Shown: positions 20,380-32,430, counted from the first letter of the stretch. The stretch: DNA of 64,000 nucleotides from Diplonema papillatum (GCA_030068145.1 JAPJBO010000469.1:110886-174885); one strand, 5' to 3'. Notes: a model not told the origin generated them from the letters alone. Made by a program: numbers and translations.

Positions 20380-20989
20380 CTCGGGAACGGCTTGTTCAAT
20401 CGCGACGCGAATGCTGTCGACGTCTGATTCGCGCAGCGAGGACGCTGGGTCGACGGCCACGTGAGGCGCCCACTTGTCCGTGAGGATATTCGACACGAAC
20501 GACAGCCGCTCGTTGCTGGGCACGGCGAGCTCCTTCATTAGCATGGGGACGAAGCCGGGGGGCGCGGCGTTCGGCCAGCACGGCACGTTAAGCGACGCCG
20601 TTTCGCTTTCGCCAGCCAGGGCTTTGTACAGCTCGAGCCGAATCGCCGCCGACTCGATGGGTTCCACGGAATCCCGCACCGCATCAAAAAAGTCGGCAGC
20701 GCTCGCAAGCAGCCTCGAGCCGAGTAGAGCGGCGCCGATCGACGCCTTCACGCTGACGGGGGTCTGCCTCACAGCCTCGCTGTCGTCTTCCGTGCGCCGA
20801 CCGTCGCCCGGAGTCACACCTTCGCCCCGTTCCCCGTCGTCAACCAGCATCCAGCTCCCGTCAGAAGACGACGGCACCAGCGAGTGCACATCGCTTCCCC
20901 CACCGACAGCCCATTCCCTCTTCAGCAGAGCGTGCGCAAACTCCGGGTACCCGCCCAGCAGTTGAATCGCGGTCCTGATAAGCTGCGTC
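20380..20989 (-). CDS. giant helical-repeat gene, exon 6 of 9
   Basis: Acceptor ACACCGCAG joins G|ACG CAG CTT at 20989 (one base completes the CG-G Arg codon left by exon 5). Donor CCCGAG|GTGTCT after 20380, phase 0. About 203 residues: helical start (IRTAIQLLGGYPEFAHALL), an acidic Ser/Asp-rich linker (SSSDGSWMLVDDGERGEG), then helices (GAALLGSRLLASAADFFDAV, IRVAIEQAVPE). Flanked on the upstream side by a 5'-half copy (21157-21390) and downstream by a 3'-half copy (19660-19942). R3-like sequence ends intron 5 just upstream (about 21005-21055). Confidence 0.78.
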
Positions 20990-21156
20990 CTGCGGTGTTT
21001 TTCTGGAGTGAAACTCTTTTTAGAGTGAAGGTTCGCTTGAAACTCCTTTTTCGGCGTTTATTAAAGGCTAAAAACGTGGGTCCGGTATTTAAGAACCCTT
21101 GTCGTTGTGGAATGCTCTTCACACTAGTTGCTCACCAATTATGTGCATTGTTTGTG

Positions 21157-21392
21157 CGAAGCGGCGCCGGTGGACGCCTTCGCGCTGACGGGGGCCTGCC
21201 TCACAGCCTCGCTGTCGTCTTCGGTGACCAGACCGTCGCCCGGAGTCACACCTTCGCCCCGTTCCCCGTCGTCAACCAGCATCCAGCTCCCGTCAGAAGA
21301 CGACGGCACCAGCGAGTGCAGATCGGTTGCCCCACCATTCGGCCCATTCCCTCTTCAGCAGAGCGTGCGCAAACTCCGAGTACCGTCCAGCC
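21157..21392 (-). pseudogene. truncated copy of exon 6, 5' half
   Basis: Matches 20735-20965 (SSSDGSWMLVDDGERGEG region and preceding helix), lies upstream of exon 6 and lacks the 3' half and donor. Confidence 0.85.
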
Positions 21393-22183
21393 TCTAATAT
21401 ATAGGCCAATAGTATGCGTGGTTTACAATTTATCGGCCGCTAATTTATAAATCCTTAATTATTATTTTCGGCACCACTCTTTGTGGATCAATGAATTAAT
21501 TTCTTTTTAGCGGCGCCGCAGGCCCCGGTACGGAGCAGTGTGTGTGGCGCGCCTCTGTTTTACAGGCCTTTGTTTTATGTAATTTTTAATTTATAACTCG
21601 TTAATTATTTCCTTTCAAATTTCCCGATCTTTATAAATTAAAAACTACATAAATTAGGAGCCAGACGGTATTCGCCCAACACGTCGATTTCCTCCGCATT
21701 CGCTGTGAGGGACGTCAGAGATGTGTCTTCAACAGTCTTGTCGTCTCATGAACACCGGTGCACCAGTATAAAGGTGCCGTGGGATGTTGGAATACACGAC
21801 TCCTCCACCATTGGTTCCATGCCGCTACAACCCCGTCCGCTCTGCCCTGTGGCTGACCGTCTTGACGAGCTTGTGTTCAGCGCGAGCGCCAAGCCACAAG
21901 GTGCGCCAAGCCTTGATGCTTCAGTTTTGGAATTCGGTAGCCACTTGACCCGTAGGCCCGTGGCTCTGCAGTACCGCCGAACACGTGAAGCTTGGCTCCC
22001 GTGTAGCAGGCTTTCCCTGGCACCTAAAAACACCGCCTCCGCGGTCCCCTCGACGTCGCGTGCGACCTTGAGCACCGCCGCGAGTCAGCGGTTGTTTGCG
22101 GTGAATGAAAGAAGGGCCGGGACATCAGTCCCGACCACCCTCTTCACCCAACTCACCGCGCCCGACCTGTCGAGTTGCTTCGG
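21393..22183. other. intron 5 remainder; AT-rich 21400-21660, then unassigned
   Basis: 21400-21660 is markedly AT-rich with inverted pieces (AATTTATAAATCCTTAATTATT and CGTTAATTATTTCC). The plus-strand frame at 21705-22331 (208 codons) shows no recognised domain, runs into repeat R1, and lies opposite the expected transcript, so I do not call it a gene. Confidence 0.45.
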
Positions 22184-22325
22184 CATTTTTGTTGAACGCT
22201 TACGCCCGCCACTAAACCCAGATTTACCTGTGTTTCGTGTGGGCTACAGCACATTTACCTCCTTTGATCTTTTGCAACTGGCAGCCTCCTCAAGTATTTC
22301 CTACAAAGCAGGTGCTTATACAAAA
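22184..22325 (-). repeat. MITE-like repeat R1 abutting the 5' end of intron 5
   Basis: Partial copy (GAACGCTTACGCCCGCCACT to CCTACAAAGCAGGTGCTT). Its end is only about 15 bases from the donor of exon 5, so intron 5 on the minus strand begins with a short T-rich leader followed by R1. Confidence 0.8.
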
Positions 22326-22339
22326 CAATAAAGGCATAC

Positions 22340-22775
22340 CGCGCAGCGGCTTTGGTGTACGGTCGCCCGAGGATGGCGTCAAGCACAGCGCACGCGTCGG
22401 GCGTGTTGAGGCACCGCAGCATCAGCGCCGCCGCCGGGATGGCCGACTTGCACGCGACGCCGCGGTTGATGTGGGCGGCTGCCACGCGCACGGCCCTCGC
22501 CGGGCAGTCGTGGGTGCAGAGCGCCAGCAGCAGCCGCAGGCAGGCCGCCGCCGCGCGCGCCCCGGCGGCCTCGTCCGCCGCCAGCCGCGGCTGCTGCGCC
22601 GCCGGCAGGCTCTGCCGGCGGCGGGCCCGGGCCCGCACCGACTCCCGCTGCTCGGCCGTCCGGCGCAGGGCGTCCGAAAACGGGTGGCGCGGGTCGTCGA
22701 CCGCGGGCAGCTGCCTCGGGCAGGGCAACGCGGCAGCCACCGCTGGGTTCAGCGGCAGAACCACGCGTTTTCCGG
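22340..22775 (-). CDS. giant helical-repeat gene, exon 5 of 9
   Basis: Acceptor CTAACAAACAG joins CC|GGA AAA CGC at 22775 (two bases complete the codon left by exon 4). Donor GCGCG|GTATGCC after 22340 leaves two bases for exon 6. About 145 residues: Arg-rich segment (RESVRARARRRQ) then Ala/Leu helices (AAACLRLLLALCTHDCPARA, AALMLRCLNTPDACAVLDAI), consistent with an alpha-solenoid. No truncated copies of this exon were seen in the window. Confidence 0.76.
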
Positions 22776-22794
22776 CTGTTTGTTAGCGTTATTT

Positions 22795-23275
22795 GTGGAT
22801 CAGAAGGTCGGTATTTTAAAGTCTCCGGTTGACCGTAGAGGCTTGAGTATGGCGGGGGGTTGAGAAAAGTGAGTTGGTGCAGCTCGTTTCGGGTGTTGTG
22901 TCACTCCGTTGTGAAACCTTGTGAAGTCCCCTAACGCGTTTAGAGGGTGCTTGGGATTGGGTAGGGTGTGGCCGTTCTGCTACGGCGTGAAAAGCCAGGA
23001 AGTCTCGACGCTAATCTTCGACTCTTGTTGTTGTTGTTGACGTTTGCTTTTAGAGTTATAGTTCGCTTGAGAATCCGGGATTTTAGAGTCTCCGGGTGAC
23101 CTTCGTCGAATGGGTCCTTTTAAAGCTAATACGTACTGGGTGGGTTTGGGGGGCATGCATGGCTTCTTTCGGGTACACTTTACTTGCTCGCTTAGGCGAG
23201 TCAGGTTCGAAGCAATTTGTGACCGACACCAAGTTCTCGCCGCAGGATAGAGTGTGTAAACCCTGGTAAGTCATT
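22795..23275 (+). repeat. R3 repeats in intron 4
   Basis: 22800-22850 (AAGGTCGGTATTTTAAAGTC, GGTTGACCGTAGAGGC) lies just upstream of the exon 5 acceptor. 23045-23260 is a near full-length R3 (TTTTAGAGTTATAGTTCGC to TTTGTGACCGACACCAAG), comparable with 54893-55075. Confidence 0.75.
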
Positions 23276-24025
23276 TAGCACAGCACGCTGCCATCCGACA
23301 CTTTTTGATACATACAAGGAAGCTTGTTACCATACAAAAGAAAGCGCCATACAATTTTTGGGGGGTTTTCAGATTTTGAAGTTCACTCGGGTTTCAGAGT
23401 CTCTGTTCGACGGGGCACCCCTGAAGGATACCGTTGGTCACCTCAAACTCCCTCCCCACCCCTAGCGGCAACTTAAAACCGCCGCTCATGTCAGACACAG
23501 CGATCTTCTACTACCCGTCTTGAAACACGGACCAAGGAGTCTAACACGTGTGCGAGGCTTAGGGTGTCAAACCCACAAGCCGCACTGAAAGGGAGATGTG
23601 CCAATCCTTGAGGACGCAGCACAGCCCGATCCTGATTTACTGGAAAGGGATTTGAGGTTAAGTACACTTGTTGGGACCCGAAAGATGGTGAACTATGCCT
23701 GGATAGGACGAAGCCGGGGGAAAGTTCTTTTGAGTACATGAACCACATGGATTAGTATGCACTTTTGACAGCGGTTGCCGAATCATGCCGTAGCACCGTC
23801 CTTTCGCGTTTTTTTTGGCTTTTTCTGATACAAAGAAGGAGGACAAGTACAAACGAATCAAGGACAAGTACAAACGAATCAACTGATGACCTTCGTGTGT
23901 TCGCCACATTTCCAGCGCGAGGAGGATACCAGTCGGTTTAAAATAATATCGATATCGTCAATCTTCTAAGACTTCAGCGTCATAATACAAGACAACAAGA
24001 AACTAGCTCGGACGGAAACAATAAC
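23276..24025. other. intron 4 sequence with R4 copy
   Basis: Contains a copy of dispersed repeat R4 (GAGTACATGAACCACATGG, 23730-23762) and an inner duplication (GACAAGTACAAACGAATCAA twice near 23850-23882). No coding exon recognised. Confidence 0.5.
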
Positions 24026-24027
24026 TA

Positions 24028-24140
24028 ATACATTCCGCGCCGAACACCCCCAGCGGCGTCGAAGAAGTGGTCGAAGATCATCCTCTGGATGTCCGGGCTC
24101 ACGAACGCGAGGTTCGGGTTGGTGGTCTCCGGCGACTCCT
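24028..24140 (-). pseudogene. truncated copy of exon 4, 3' end
   Basis: Matches the last 30 or so codons of exon 4 (TTNPNLAFVSPDIQRMIFDH) and its donor region in decayed form (GGAAT|GTATT). It lies downstream of exon 4 within intron 4. Confidence 0.85.
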
Positions 24141-24576
24141 TCACAGGATGAAGCAGGTGCTCGCACAAGTAATATTCCCCTTCCTCGATGTGCCTCGTGC
24201 TGCGATAGCGAAACAGGACAAGTAGAAATGTGAAAACGGGTTTTTGCCCAGAGGCTAAACGAACCAACTGTTGATCTTCGTGTGTTCGCCACATCTCCAA
24301 CGCGAGGATATCAGTCGGTTTATAATGCTATATCGATAGTATAGTTGTCAAACTTCTCAGACTCGCATCATAATATTATACAAGACAAGAAACGACCTCC
24401 AGAAAAATGCTAGCTGACGGAAACCGTGGAGGCAGATAGGGAAACTAGAGTTTTTGTTGACCGCACTACCCTGAGCCCAAATCCTGGACGTGGTTTCAGG
24501 TGGCAAATTTGCAAATGATCATGATCAGAAGGTCCTACTTAGGCGGTTCAGTTTTCTCACACATTGCATGTGGCTG

Positions 24577-24790
24577 AAAATACTCGAGGGACTGCCTTGT
24601 GCTCATTTCGAAGGAGGCTAGAGGGGGAGAAAACAATACAATTACAAAGTGGATCCTTTCTGTTGGACGCTTACGCCCGCCACTAACCCCAGATTTACCT
24701 GTGTTTCGTGTGGGCTACGGCACATTTACCTCTTTTGATCTATCGCAACTGGCAGTCTCCTCAAGCATTTCCTACAAAGCGGGTGCTTAA
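24577..24790 (-). repeat. MITE-like repeat R1 abutting the 5' end of intron 4
   Basis: About 213 bp from AAAATACTCGAGGGACTGCC to CTCCTCAAGCATTTCC plus ACAAAGCGGGTGCTTA. It ends about 20 bases from the exon 4 donor, the same placement as in intron 5. Confidence 0.85.
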
Positions 24791-24810
24791 CAAAAACAAA
24801 AAACGAATAC

Positions 24811-25430
24811 CTTCCACGCCGAACACCCCAGCCGCGTCGAAGAAGTGGTCGAAGATCATCCTCTGGATGTCCGGGCGCACGAACGCGAGGTTCGGGTTGG
24901 TGGTCTCGTAGGCTGGGTAGCGTGTCCGGCTCGTGTCGACGCACGGCGCCCGCGTGAAGCAGGAGAGCGGCAGCGGGCTGCTGTCAGGAGCCTCCTTCGA
25001 AGCTCGGACGGCGGCTAAGAACAGGGCCGGCAACCTGTCTTGCCGGTACCGGAGCACCTGGTTCTCGAACGCCGCCGACTCGAGGAAGGCGGCCGGCGCC
25101 GCCGCCGTGTCGAGCAACTGCTCGACACGGCCGCGCACGCTGCCTTGCGCCTGGAGGTATCCTTCCGCCTCGAACTTCGCGGCGGGGCTGCGAAACCGCT
25201 TGAGGAATACGGGTTCCACCTCCTCGGCCCACCGCGCGCAGCCCAGCACGACGGCGTCCGTGTGCGGGTTGTAGTTCGCCGCGGCGCCCCACACCTTCGC
25301 CCACCGCCGGCACAGGAACGACGCCAGCTCCCGCACTTCCCACGGCACCGCGCGACGCGACAAGCTATCCTGCATCCCCTCCAGAACCACCGCGCAGTCG
25401 TTCGCCGTCAGAGACGCTTTTTCGAGGCAC
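24811..25430 (-). CDS. giant helical-repeat gene, exon 4 of 9
   Basis: Acceptor CACACGGCAG joins G|TGC CTC GAA at 25430; the single base completes the AG-G Arg codon left by exon 3. Donor GGAAG|GTATTCG after 24811. About 206 residues: SLSRRAVPWEVRELASFLCR, LDTAAAPAAFLESAAFENQV, LPALFLAAVRAS and a C-terminal PDIQRMIFDHFFDAAG helix. The 5' 190 bases are duplicated many times upstream (25.7-29.4 kb), and the 3' end is duplicated downstream (24.03 kb). The intact exon differs from the copies (AAANYN versus DAANYN) and is the only one that continues past ARWAEEVEPVFL. Confidence 0.82.
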
Positions 25431-28400
25431 CTGCCGTGTGGGTGGGAGAAGTTGTGCTGTTTTAACTCTTAAACAGTTTTGTCAAATTTGTGTGGTTTTA
25501 TATTCTATAAGAGTAAAAGTTCGCTTGAGAATCCGGGATTTTAGAGTCTCCGGGTGACCTTGACGGAAGCACCTGCTTTGTAGGAAATACTTGAGGAGTC
25601 TGGCAGTTACGAAATCTCAAAGTAGGTGAATGTGGCGGAGCCCACACGAAACACAGGTAAATATGGGCTTAGTGGCGGGCGTAAGCGTTCGACAAAAAGC
25701 ATTTTTCTCCCGCCGCGCGCAGCCCAGCACGACGGCGTCCGTGTGCGGGTTGTAGTTCGCCGCGTCGCCCCACACCTTCGCCCACCGCCGGCACAGGAAC
25801 GACGCCAGCTCCCGCACTTCCCACGGCACCGCGCGACGCGACAAGCTATCCTGCATCCCCGTCAGAACCACCGCGCAGTCGTTCGCCGTCAGAGACGCTT
25901 TTTCGAGGCACCTGCCGTGTGGGTGGGAGAAGTTGTGCTGTTTTAACTCTTAAACAGTTTTGTGTGGTTTTATATTTTATAAGAGTAAAAGTTCGCTTGA
26001 GAATCCGGGATTTTAGAGTCTCCGGAAGACCTTCGTCGAACGATGGGTTCTTTGAAAGCTAATAGAAGTACTGGGGTTTTTTGGATAAGCACCTGCTTTG
26101 TAGGAAATAGTTGAGGAGACTGGCAGTTGCGAAATCTCAAAGGAGGTGAATGTGCCGGAGCCTACACGAAACACAGGTAAATATGGGCTTAGTGGCGGGC
26201 GTAAGCGTTCGACAAAAAGCATTTTCTCCCGCCGCGCGCAGCCCAGCACGACGGCGTCCGTGTGCGGGTTGTAGTTCGCCGCGTCGCCCCACACCTTCGC
26301 CCACCGCCGGCACAGGAACGACGCCAGCTCCCGCTCTTCCCACGGCACCGCGCGACGCGACAAGCTATCCTGCATCCCCGTCAGAACCACCGCGCAGTCG
26401 TTCGCCGTCAGAGACGCTTTTTCGAGGCACCTGCCGTGTGGGTGGGAGAAGTTGTGCTGTTTTAACTCTTAAACAGTTTTGTCAAATTTGTGTGGTTTTA
26501 TATTCTATAAGAGTAAAAGTTCGCTTGAGAATCCGGGATTTTAGAGTCTCCGGGTGACCTTGACGGAAGCACCTGCTTTGTAGGAAATACTTGAGGAGAC
26601 TGAAATCTCAAAGGAGGTGAGCCCACACGAAACACAGGTAAATATGGGCTTAGTGGCGGGCGTAAGCGTTCGACAACAAACATTTTCTCCCGCCGCGCGC
26701 AGCCCAGCACGACGGCGTCCGTGTGCGGGTTGTAGTTCGCCGCGTCGCCCCACACCTTCGCCCACCGCCGGCACAGGAACGACGCCAGCTCCCGCACTTC
26801 CCACGGCACCGCGCGACGCGACAAGCTATCCTGCATCCCCGTCAGAACCACCGCGCAGTCGTTCGCCGTCAGAGACGCTTTTTCGAGGCACCTGCCGTGT
26901 GGGTGGGAGAAGTTGTGCTGTTTTAACTCTTAAACAGTTTTGTGTGGTTTTATATTTTATAAGAGTAAAAGTTCGCTTGAGAATCCGGGATTTTAGAGTC
27001 TCCGGAAGACCTTCGTCGAACGATGGGTTCTTTGAAAGCTAGTAGAAGTACTGGGGTTTTTTGGATAAGCACCTGCTTTGTAGGAAATAGTTGAGGAGAC
27101 TGGCTGTTGCGAAATCTCAAAGGAGGTGAATGTGCCGGAGCCTACACGAAACACAGGTAAATATGGGCTTAGTGGCGGGCGTAAGCGTTCGACAAAAAGC
27201 ATTTTCTCCCGCCGCGCGCAGCCCAGCACGACGGCGTCCGTGTGCGGGTTGTAGTTCGCCGCGTCGCCCCACACCTTCGCCCACCGCCGGCACAGGAACG
27301 ACGCCAGCTCCCGCACTTCCCACGGCACCGAGCGACGCGACAAGCTATCCTGCATCCCCGTCAGAACCACCGACCTTGACGGAAGCACCTGCTTTGTAGG
27401 AAATACTTGAGGAGACTGGCAGTTGCGACATCTCAAAGGAGGTGAATGTGCCGGAGCCCGCACGAAACAAGGTAAATGTGCTGTAGCCCGCACGAAACAA
27501 GGTAAATGTGCTGTAGCCCGCACGAAACACAAGTAAATCTGGGGTTAGTGGCGGGCGTAAGCGTTCGACAAAAAGCATTCTCCCACCGCGCGCAGCCCAG
27601 CACGACGGCGTCCGCGTGCGGGTTGTAGGTGGCCGCGTCGCCCCACTGCTTCGCCCACCGCCGGCACAGGAACGACGCCAGCTCCCGCACTCCCCGCGGC
27701 ACCGCGCGACGCGACAAGCTGTCCTGCATCCCCATCAGAACCACCGAGCAGTCGAGACGCTTTTTCAAGGCACCTGCCGTGTGGATGGGAGAAATTGTGC
27801 TGTTTCAACAGTTTGCATTTTTGGGTACCTGCTTTGTAGGTAATACTTGAGAGGACCGCCAGTTGCGAAATCTCGATGGAGGAAAGGTAAATGTGCTGTA
27901 GCCCGCTCGAAACACAAGTAAATCTGGGGTTAGTGGCGGGCGTAAGCGTTCGACAAAAAGCATTCTCCCACCGCGCAGCCCAGCACGACGGCGTCCGCGT
28001 GCGGGTTGTAGGTGGCCGCGTCGCCCCACACCTTCGCCCACCGAACGACGCCAGCTCCCGCACTCCCCGCGGCACCGCGCGACGCGACAAGCTGTCCTGC
28101 ATCCCCATCAGAACCACCGAGCAGTCGAGACGCTTTTTCGAGGCACCTGCCGTGTGGATGGGAGAAATTGTGCTGTTGCAACAGTTTGCATTTTTGGGTA
28201 CCTGCTTTGTAGGTAATACTTGAGAGGACCGCCAGTTGCGAAATCTCGAAGGAGGAAAGGTAAATGTGCTGTAGCCCGCTCGAAACACAAGTAAATCTGG
28301 GGTTAGTGGCGGGCGTAAGCGTTCGACAAAAAGCATTCTCCCACCGCGCAGCCCAGCACGACGGCGTCCGCGTGCGGGTTGTAGGTGGCCGCGTCGCCCC

Positions 28401-29490
28401 ACACCTTCGCCCACCGAACGATGCCAGCTCCCGCACTCCCCGCGGCACCGCGCGACGCGACAAGCTGTCCTGCATCCCATCAGAACCACCGAGCAGTCGA
28501 GACGCTTTTTCGAGGCACCTGCCGTGTGGATGGGAGAAATTGTGCTGTTGCAACCGTTTGCATGTTTGGGTACCTGCTTTGTAGGTGGAGAAATTGTGCT
28601 GTTTCAACAGTTTGCATTTTTGGGTACCTGCTTTGTAGGTAATACTTGAGAGGACCGCCAGTTGCCAAATCTCGAAGGAGGAAAGGTAAATGTGCTGTAG
28701 CCCGCACGAAACACAACTAAATCTGGGGTTAGTGGCGGGGCGTAAGCGTTCGACAAAAAGCATTCTCCCACCGCGCGCAGCCCAGCACGACGGCGTCCGC
28801 GTGCGGGTTGTAGGTGGCCGCGTCGCCCCACTGCTTCGCCCACCGCCGGCACAGGAACGACGCCAGCTCCCGCACTCCCCGCGGCCACACACGACGCGAC
28901 AAGCTGTCCTGCATCCCATCAGAACCACCGAGCAGTCGAGACGCTTTTTCGAGGCACCTGCCGTGTGGATGGGAGAAATTGTGCTGTTGCAACCGTTTGC
29001 ATGTTTGGGTACCTGCTTTGTAGGTGGAGAAATTGTGCTGTTTCAACAGTTTGCATTTTTGGGTACCTGCTTTGTAGGTAATACTTGAGAGGACCGCCAG
29101 TTGCCAAATCTCGAAGGAGGAAAGGTAAATGTGCTGTAGCCCGCACGAAACACAACTAAATCTGGGGTTAGTGGCGGGGCGTAAGCGTTCGACAAAAAGC
29201 ATTCTCCCACCGCGCGCAGCCCAGCACGACGGCGTCCGCGTGCGGGTTGTAGGTGGCCGCGTCGCCCCACTGCTTCGCCCACCGCCGGCACAGGAACGAC
29301 GCCAGCTCCCGCACTCCCCGCGGCCACACACGACGCGACGAGCTGTCCTGCATCCCCATCAGAACCACCGAGCAGTCGCCGTCAGAGACGCTTTTTCCAG
29401 GCGGCCGGCGTGTGGATGGGAGAAATCTTGCTGTTTGAACAGTTTTGCGTTTTTGGGCAAGCACCTGCTTCGTAGGTAATACTTGAGAAG
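25431..29490 (-). repeat. array of truncated exon 4 copies in intron 3
   Basis: About nine units, each reading on the minus strand: R3-like intron end (in the first three to four units), acceptor, the first roughly 190 bases of exon 4 (CLEKASL to VLGCAR), then a reversed R1 fragment starting GGGAGAAAATGC. Exon-derived parts lie near 25710-25911, 26230-26430, 26690-26890, 27210-27373, 27580-27773, 27965-28147, 28340-28517, 28765-28957 and 29205-29400. The units nearest exon 4 are most similar to it; the far ones show small deletions. None contains the exon 4 donor or 3' two thirds, so none can act as a complete internal exon. Confidence 0.9.
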
Positions 29491-30870
29491 ACCGCCAGTT
29501 GCGAAATCTCGAAACGAGTGAGCTGGACCACTCTGTCCGGTCCAACATATTTCTGCACGGTAGTATTTCGATACTGTAGTAACTTCGTGACAGACAAGAA
29601 GAAGTGCGGAGTTTTGTTTTATTATTTTACTTGTTAGTTGTCAACTTGTTTTGTGTTGAGGTGTCATTCAGATGTAAATCTAAAGCCGCCCACGTCAAAT
29701 TTTGTTAAGCATTGAGTTCTTTTAAGTACATGAACCACATGGATTAGCATGCACTGCCTTGAAAGTCAGGTTATCGGATGACGTCGTCACCTGCCATTGC
29801 GTCGTCAAGGTCGAGCATTTGTGGAGCTAGCGGGGTTTGGCTTTCTTGTGATTCCAGAGACTGAGTCGGCGAATACGAGGGCGGGTACGTGTGCCCGTTT
29901 TTGACTTTCGAGGGCATTGGCGTGCCCGTGGTCCCCGGTCGTTTCTGAGAGCTGCTTGCCCTCGGAACCTTCTTCTTCCTTCGATGCACCCCTGAGTCGG
30001 GGGTGGTCGCCTTCGTCTTCTTCCGCTTGCGGAATACTTGAGAAGACCGCCAGTTGCGAAATCTCGAAACGAGTGAGCTGGACCACTCTGTCCGGTCCAA
30101 CATATTTCTGCACGGTAGTATTTCGATACTGTAGTAACTTCGTGACAGACAAGAAGAAGTGCGGAGTTTTGTTTTATTATTTTACTTGTTAGTTGTCAAC
30201 TTGTTTTGTGTTGAGGTGTCATTCAGATGTAAATCTAAAGCCGCCCACGTCAAATTTTGTTAAGCATTGAGTTCTTTTAAGTACATGAACCACATGGATT
30301 AGCATGCACTGCCTTGAAAGTCAGGTTATCGGATGACGTCGTCACCTGCCATTGCGTCGTCAAGGTTGAGCATTTGTGGAGCTAGCGGGGTTTGGCTTTC
30401 TTGTGATTCCAGAGACTGAGTCGGCGAATACGAGGGCGGGTACGTGTGCCCGTTTTTGACTTTCGAGGGCATTGGCGTGCCCGTGGTCCCCGGTCGTTTC
30501 TGAGAGCTGCTTGCCCTCGGAACCTTCTTCTTCCTTCGATGCACCCCTGAGTCGGGGGTGGTCGCCTTCGTCTTCTTCCGCTTGCGGAATACTTGAGAAG
30601 ACCGCCAGTTGCGAAATCTCGAAACGAGTGAGCTGGACCACTCTGTCCGGTCCAACATATTTCTGCACGGTAGTATTTCGATACTGTAGTAACTTCGTGA
30701 CAGACAAGAAGAAGTGCGGAGTTTTGTTTTATTATTTTACTTGTTAGTTGTCAACTTGTTTTGTGTTGAGGTGTCATTCAGATGTAAATCTAAAGCCGCC
30801 CACGTCAAATTTTGTTAAGCTTTGAGTTCTTTTAAGTACATGAACCACATGGATTAGCATGCACTTTGTT
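29490..30870. repeat. 555-bp tandem duplication, 2.5 copies
   Basis: The block starting GAGTGAGCTGGACCACTCTG occurs at 29516, 30071 and 30626. Each full unit carries an R4 copy (AAGTACATGAACCACATGG) and a minus-strand frame with HRRKKKVPRASSSQKRPGTT and SLESQESQTPLAPQ ending in a stop. That frame also occurs, more decayed, at 37.8 and 38.1 kb. I cannot tell whether it is an exon of another gene or simply repeat sequence. Confidence 0.85.
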
Positions 30871-30909
30871 AAGCAGCGGCTGCCAAAACTTGCCGTGACA
30901 CCTGTGATC

Positions 30910-31425
30910 AAAGTAAAAGAAATGCACCTGTGGTACAGGGCGACCCGGGACAAAGCCTGCCGCGTTCTCCGGCGGGCTTTGTCGCGTAGGCATCTGCGAG
31001 CGCGCGGTACTGGGCGGTGCGTCGCTTGCGCACGGGAGCCTGCGCCTGCACGGCGGGTCTGCCGCCACGCGGCTTCGGCGGCGCGGGGCGCCGCCGAAGC
31101 ACCCAACGGCCGGCGGGATCGGCTGCATGTGCGCGGCCAGCGCGACGAGGCCGGGCGCCGCGGACGCAAGGTTCCACGCCCACCGCTGCGACAGCGTCGC
31201 CACGGCGGCCCGGTACAGCGCGTCACTCCCGGCGCAGTGCCTCGGGAGGGGACGCCAGCTGCGACACAGCCAGGGCGGTCAACCCGCTGACCTTGGTGAA
31301 CCACCCGTACCCTCGCACTCTAATGGACCCTGCGACAGTGGCGGCGATTGTCCGCCTACACGCCGCCGAGATGCCACCACTTCCACCCGCATCTACAGAC
31401 CCCGCAAACCCCGCGCTCTTCCTAA
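30910..31425 (-). pseudogene. truncated copy of exon 3, 3' part (distal copy)
   Basis: Matches the last 170 or so codons of exon 3 in two blocks and keeps the donor (CACAG|GTGCATTTC at about 30925). It contains small deletions, for example the segment SRGAAAERVRKRR is missing. The 5' bulk of exon 3 is absent. Confidence 0.88.
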
Positions 31426-31902
31426 CTATGGAGGTGAACCGAGCGCTGTTCAGCATCACCACGTGTAAAGCCTGCCGCAAAACTTCACCAAGTACACAGA
31501 ACCCCCTCCCTCCGAAAGAAAGTCGATCCGCGGGAGCCGGAAAATACGTGAGCTGGACCATTTTGTCCGCCGGTCCAGCATATTTCGGTACGGTAGTAAC
31601 ATCTTCGACCACACGCCACCTAGGTGCGTGCTGCCACTTCCACCCGGGAAACCTGGGTTGCCCTTGCGCTCACGCGCTTCTATGGAGGTGAACCGAGCGC
31701 TGTGTTAGCGTCACTTACCACGTGTAAGGCCTGCCGCAAAACTTCATAAAGTACAGCCCCCGAAAGAAAGTCGATCCGCGGAAGCCTGAAAAATGAGTGT
31801 GCTGGACCATTTGTCCGCCGGTCCAGCACATTTCTGTCCGGTAGCATTTTTTTTTTGTACGGTAGTAACTTCTTACGTGGCAGTGTTCAAGAAAAAGAAA
31901 CG
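31426..31902. repeat. spacer of the 1004-bp duplication
   Basis: Identical or nearly identical to 32430-32909: contains GTGAGCTGGACCATTTTG, the palindromic GGACCA...GGTCC core (also in the 29.5-kb repeat) and ATGGAGGTGAACCGAGCGC twice. No gene. Confidence 0.85.
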
Positions 31903-32430
31903 CACCTGTGGTACAGGGCGACGCCGGCGAACCCGCCGCGTTCTCCGGCGGGCTTTGTCGCGTAGGCATCTGCGAGCGCGCGGTACTGGACGGTGCGGCG
32001 CTTGCGCACGCGTTCGGCGGCGGCGCCGCGGGAGAACCGGAGCCTGCGCCTGCACGGCGGGTCTGCCGCCACGCGGCTTCGGCGGCGCGGGGCGCCGCCG
32101 AAGCACCCAGCGGCCGGCGGGATCGGCTGCATGTGCGCGGCCAGCGCGATGAGGCCGGGCGCCTCGGACGCAAGGTTCCACGCCCACCGCTGCGACAGCG
32201 TCGCCACGGCGGCCCGGTACAGCGCGTCACTCCCGGCGCAGTGCCTCGGGAGGGGACGCCAGCTGCGACACAGCCAGGGCGGTCAACCCGCTGACCTTGG
32301 TGAACCACCCGTACCCTCGCACTCTAATGGACCCTGCGACAGTGGCGGCGATTGTCCGCCTACACGCCGCCGAGATGCCACCACTTCCACCCGCATCTAC
32401 AGACCCCGCAAACCCCGCGCTCTTCCTAAC
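31903..32430 (-). pseudogene. truncated copy of exon 3, 3' part (proximal copy)
   Basis: Lies 1004 bases from the matching part of intact exon 3 and keeps the donor at about 31905. The copy ends within exon 3 sequence near the segment encoding RWKWWHLGG. Very similar to the intact exon, so the duplication is recent. Confidence 0.9.

Noticed and set aside
21705-22331. 208-codon plus-strand ORF in intron 5
   Set aside because: It ends within repeat R1, has no recognised domain, and lies antisense to the supported transcript.
25626-29479. Many 90-140-codon plus-strand ORFs in the exon 4 array
   Set aside because: Antisense of repeated exon 4 fragments; the sense strand is fixed by the intact exon and its splice sites.
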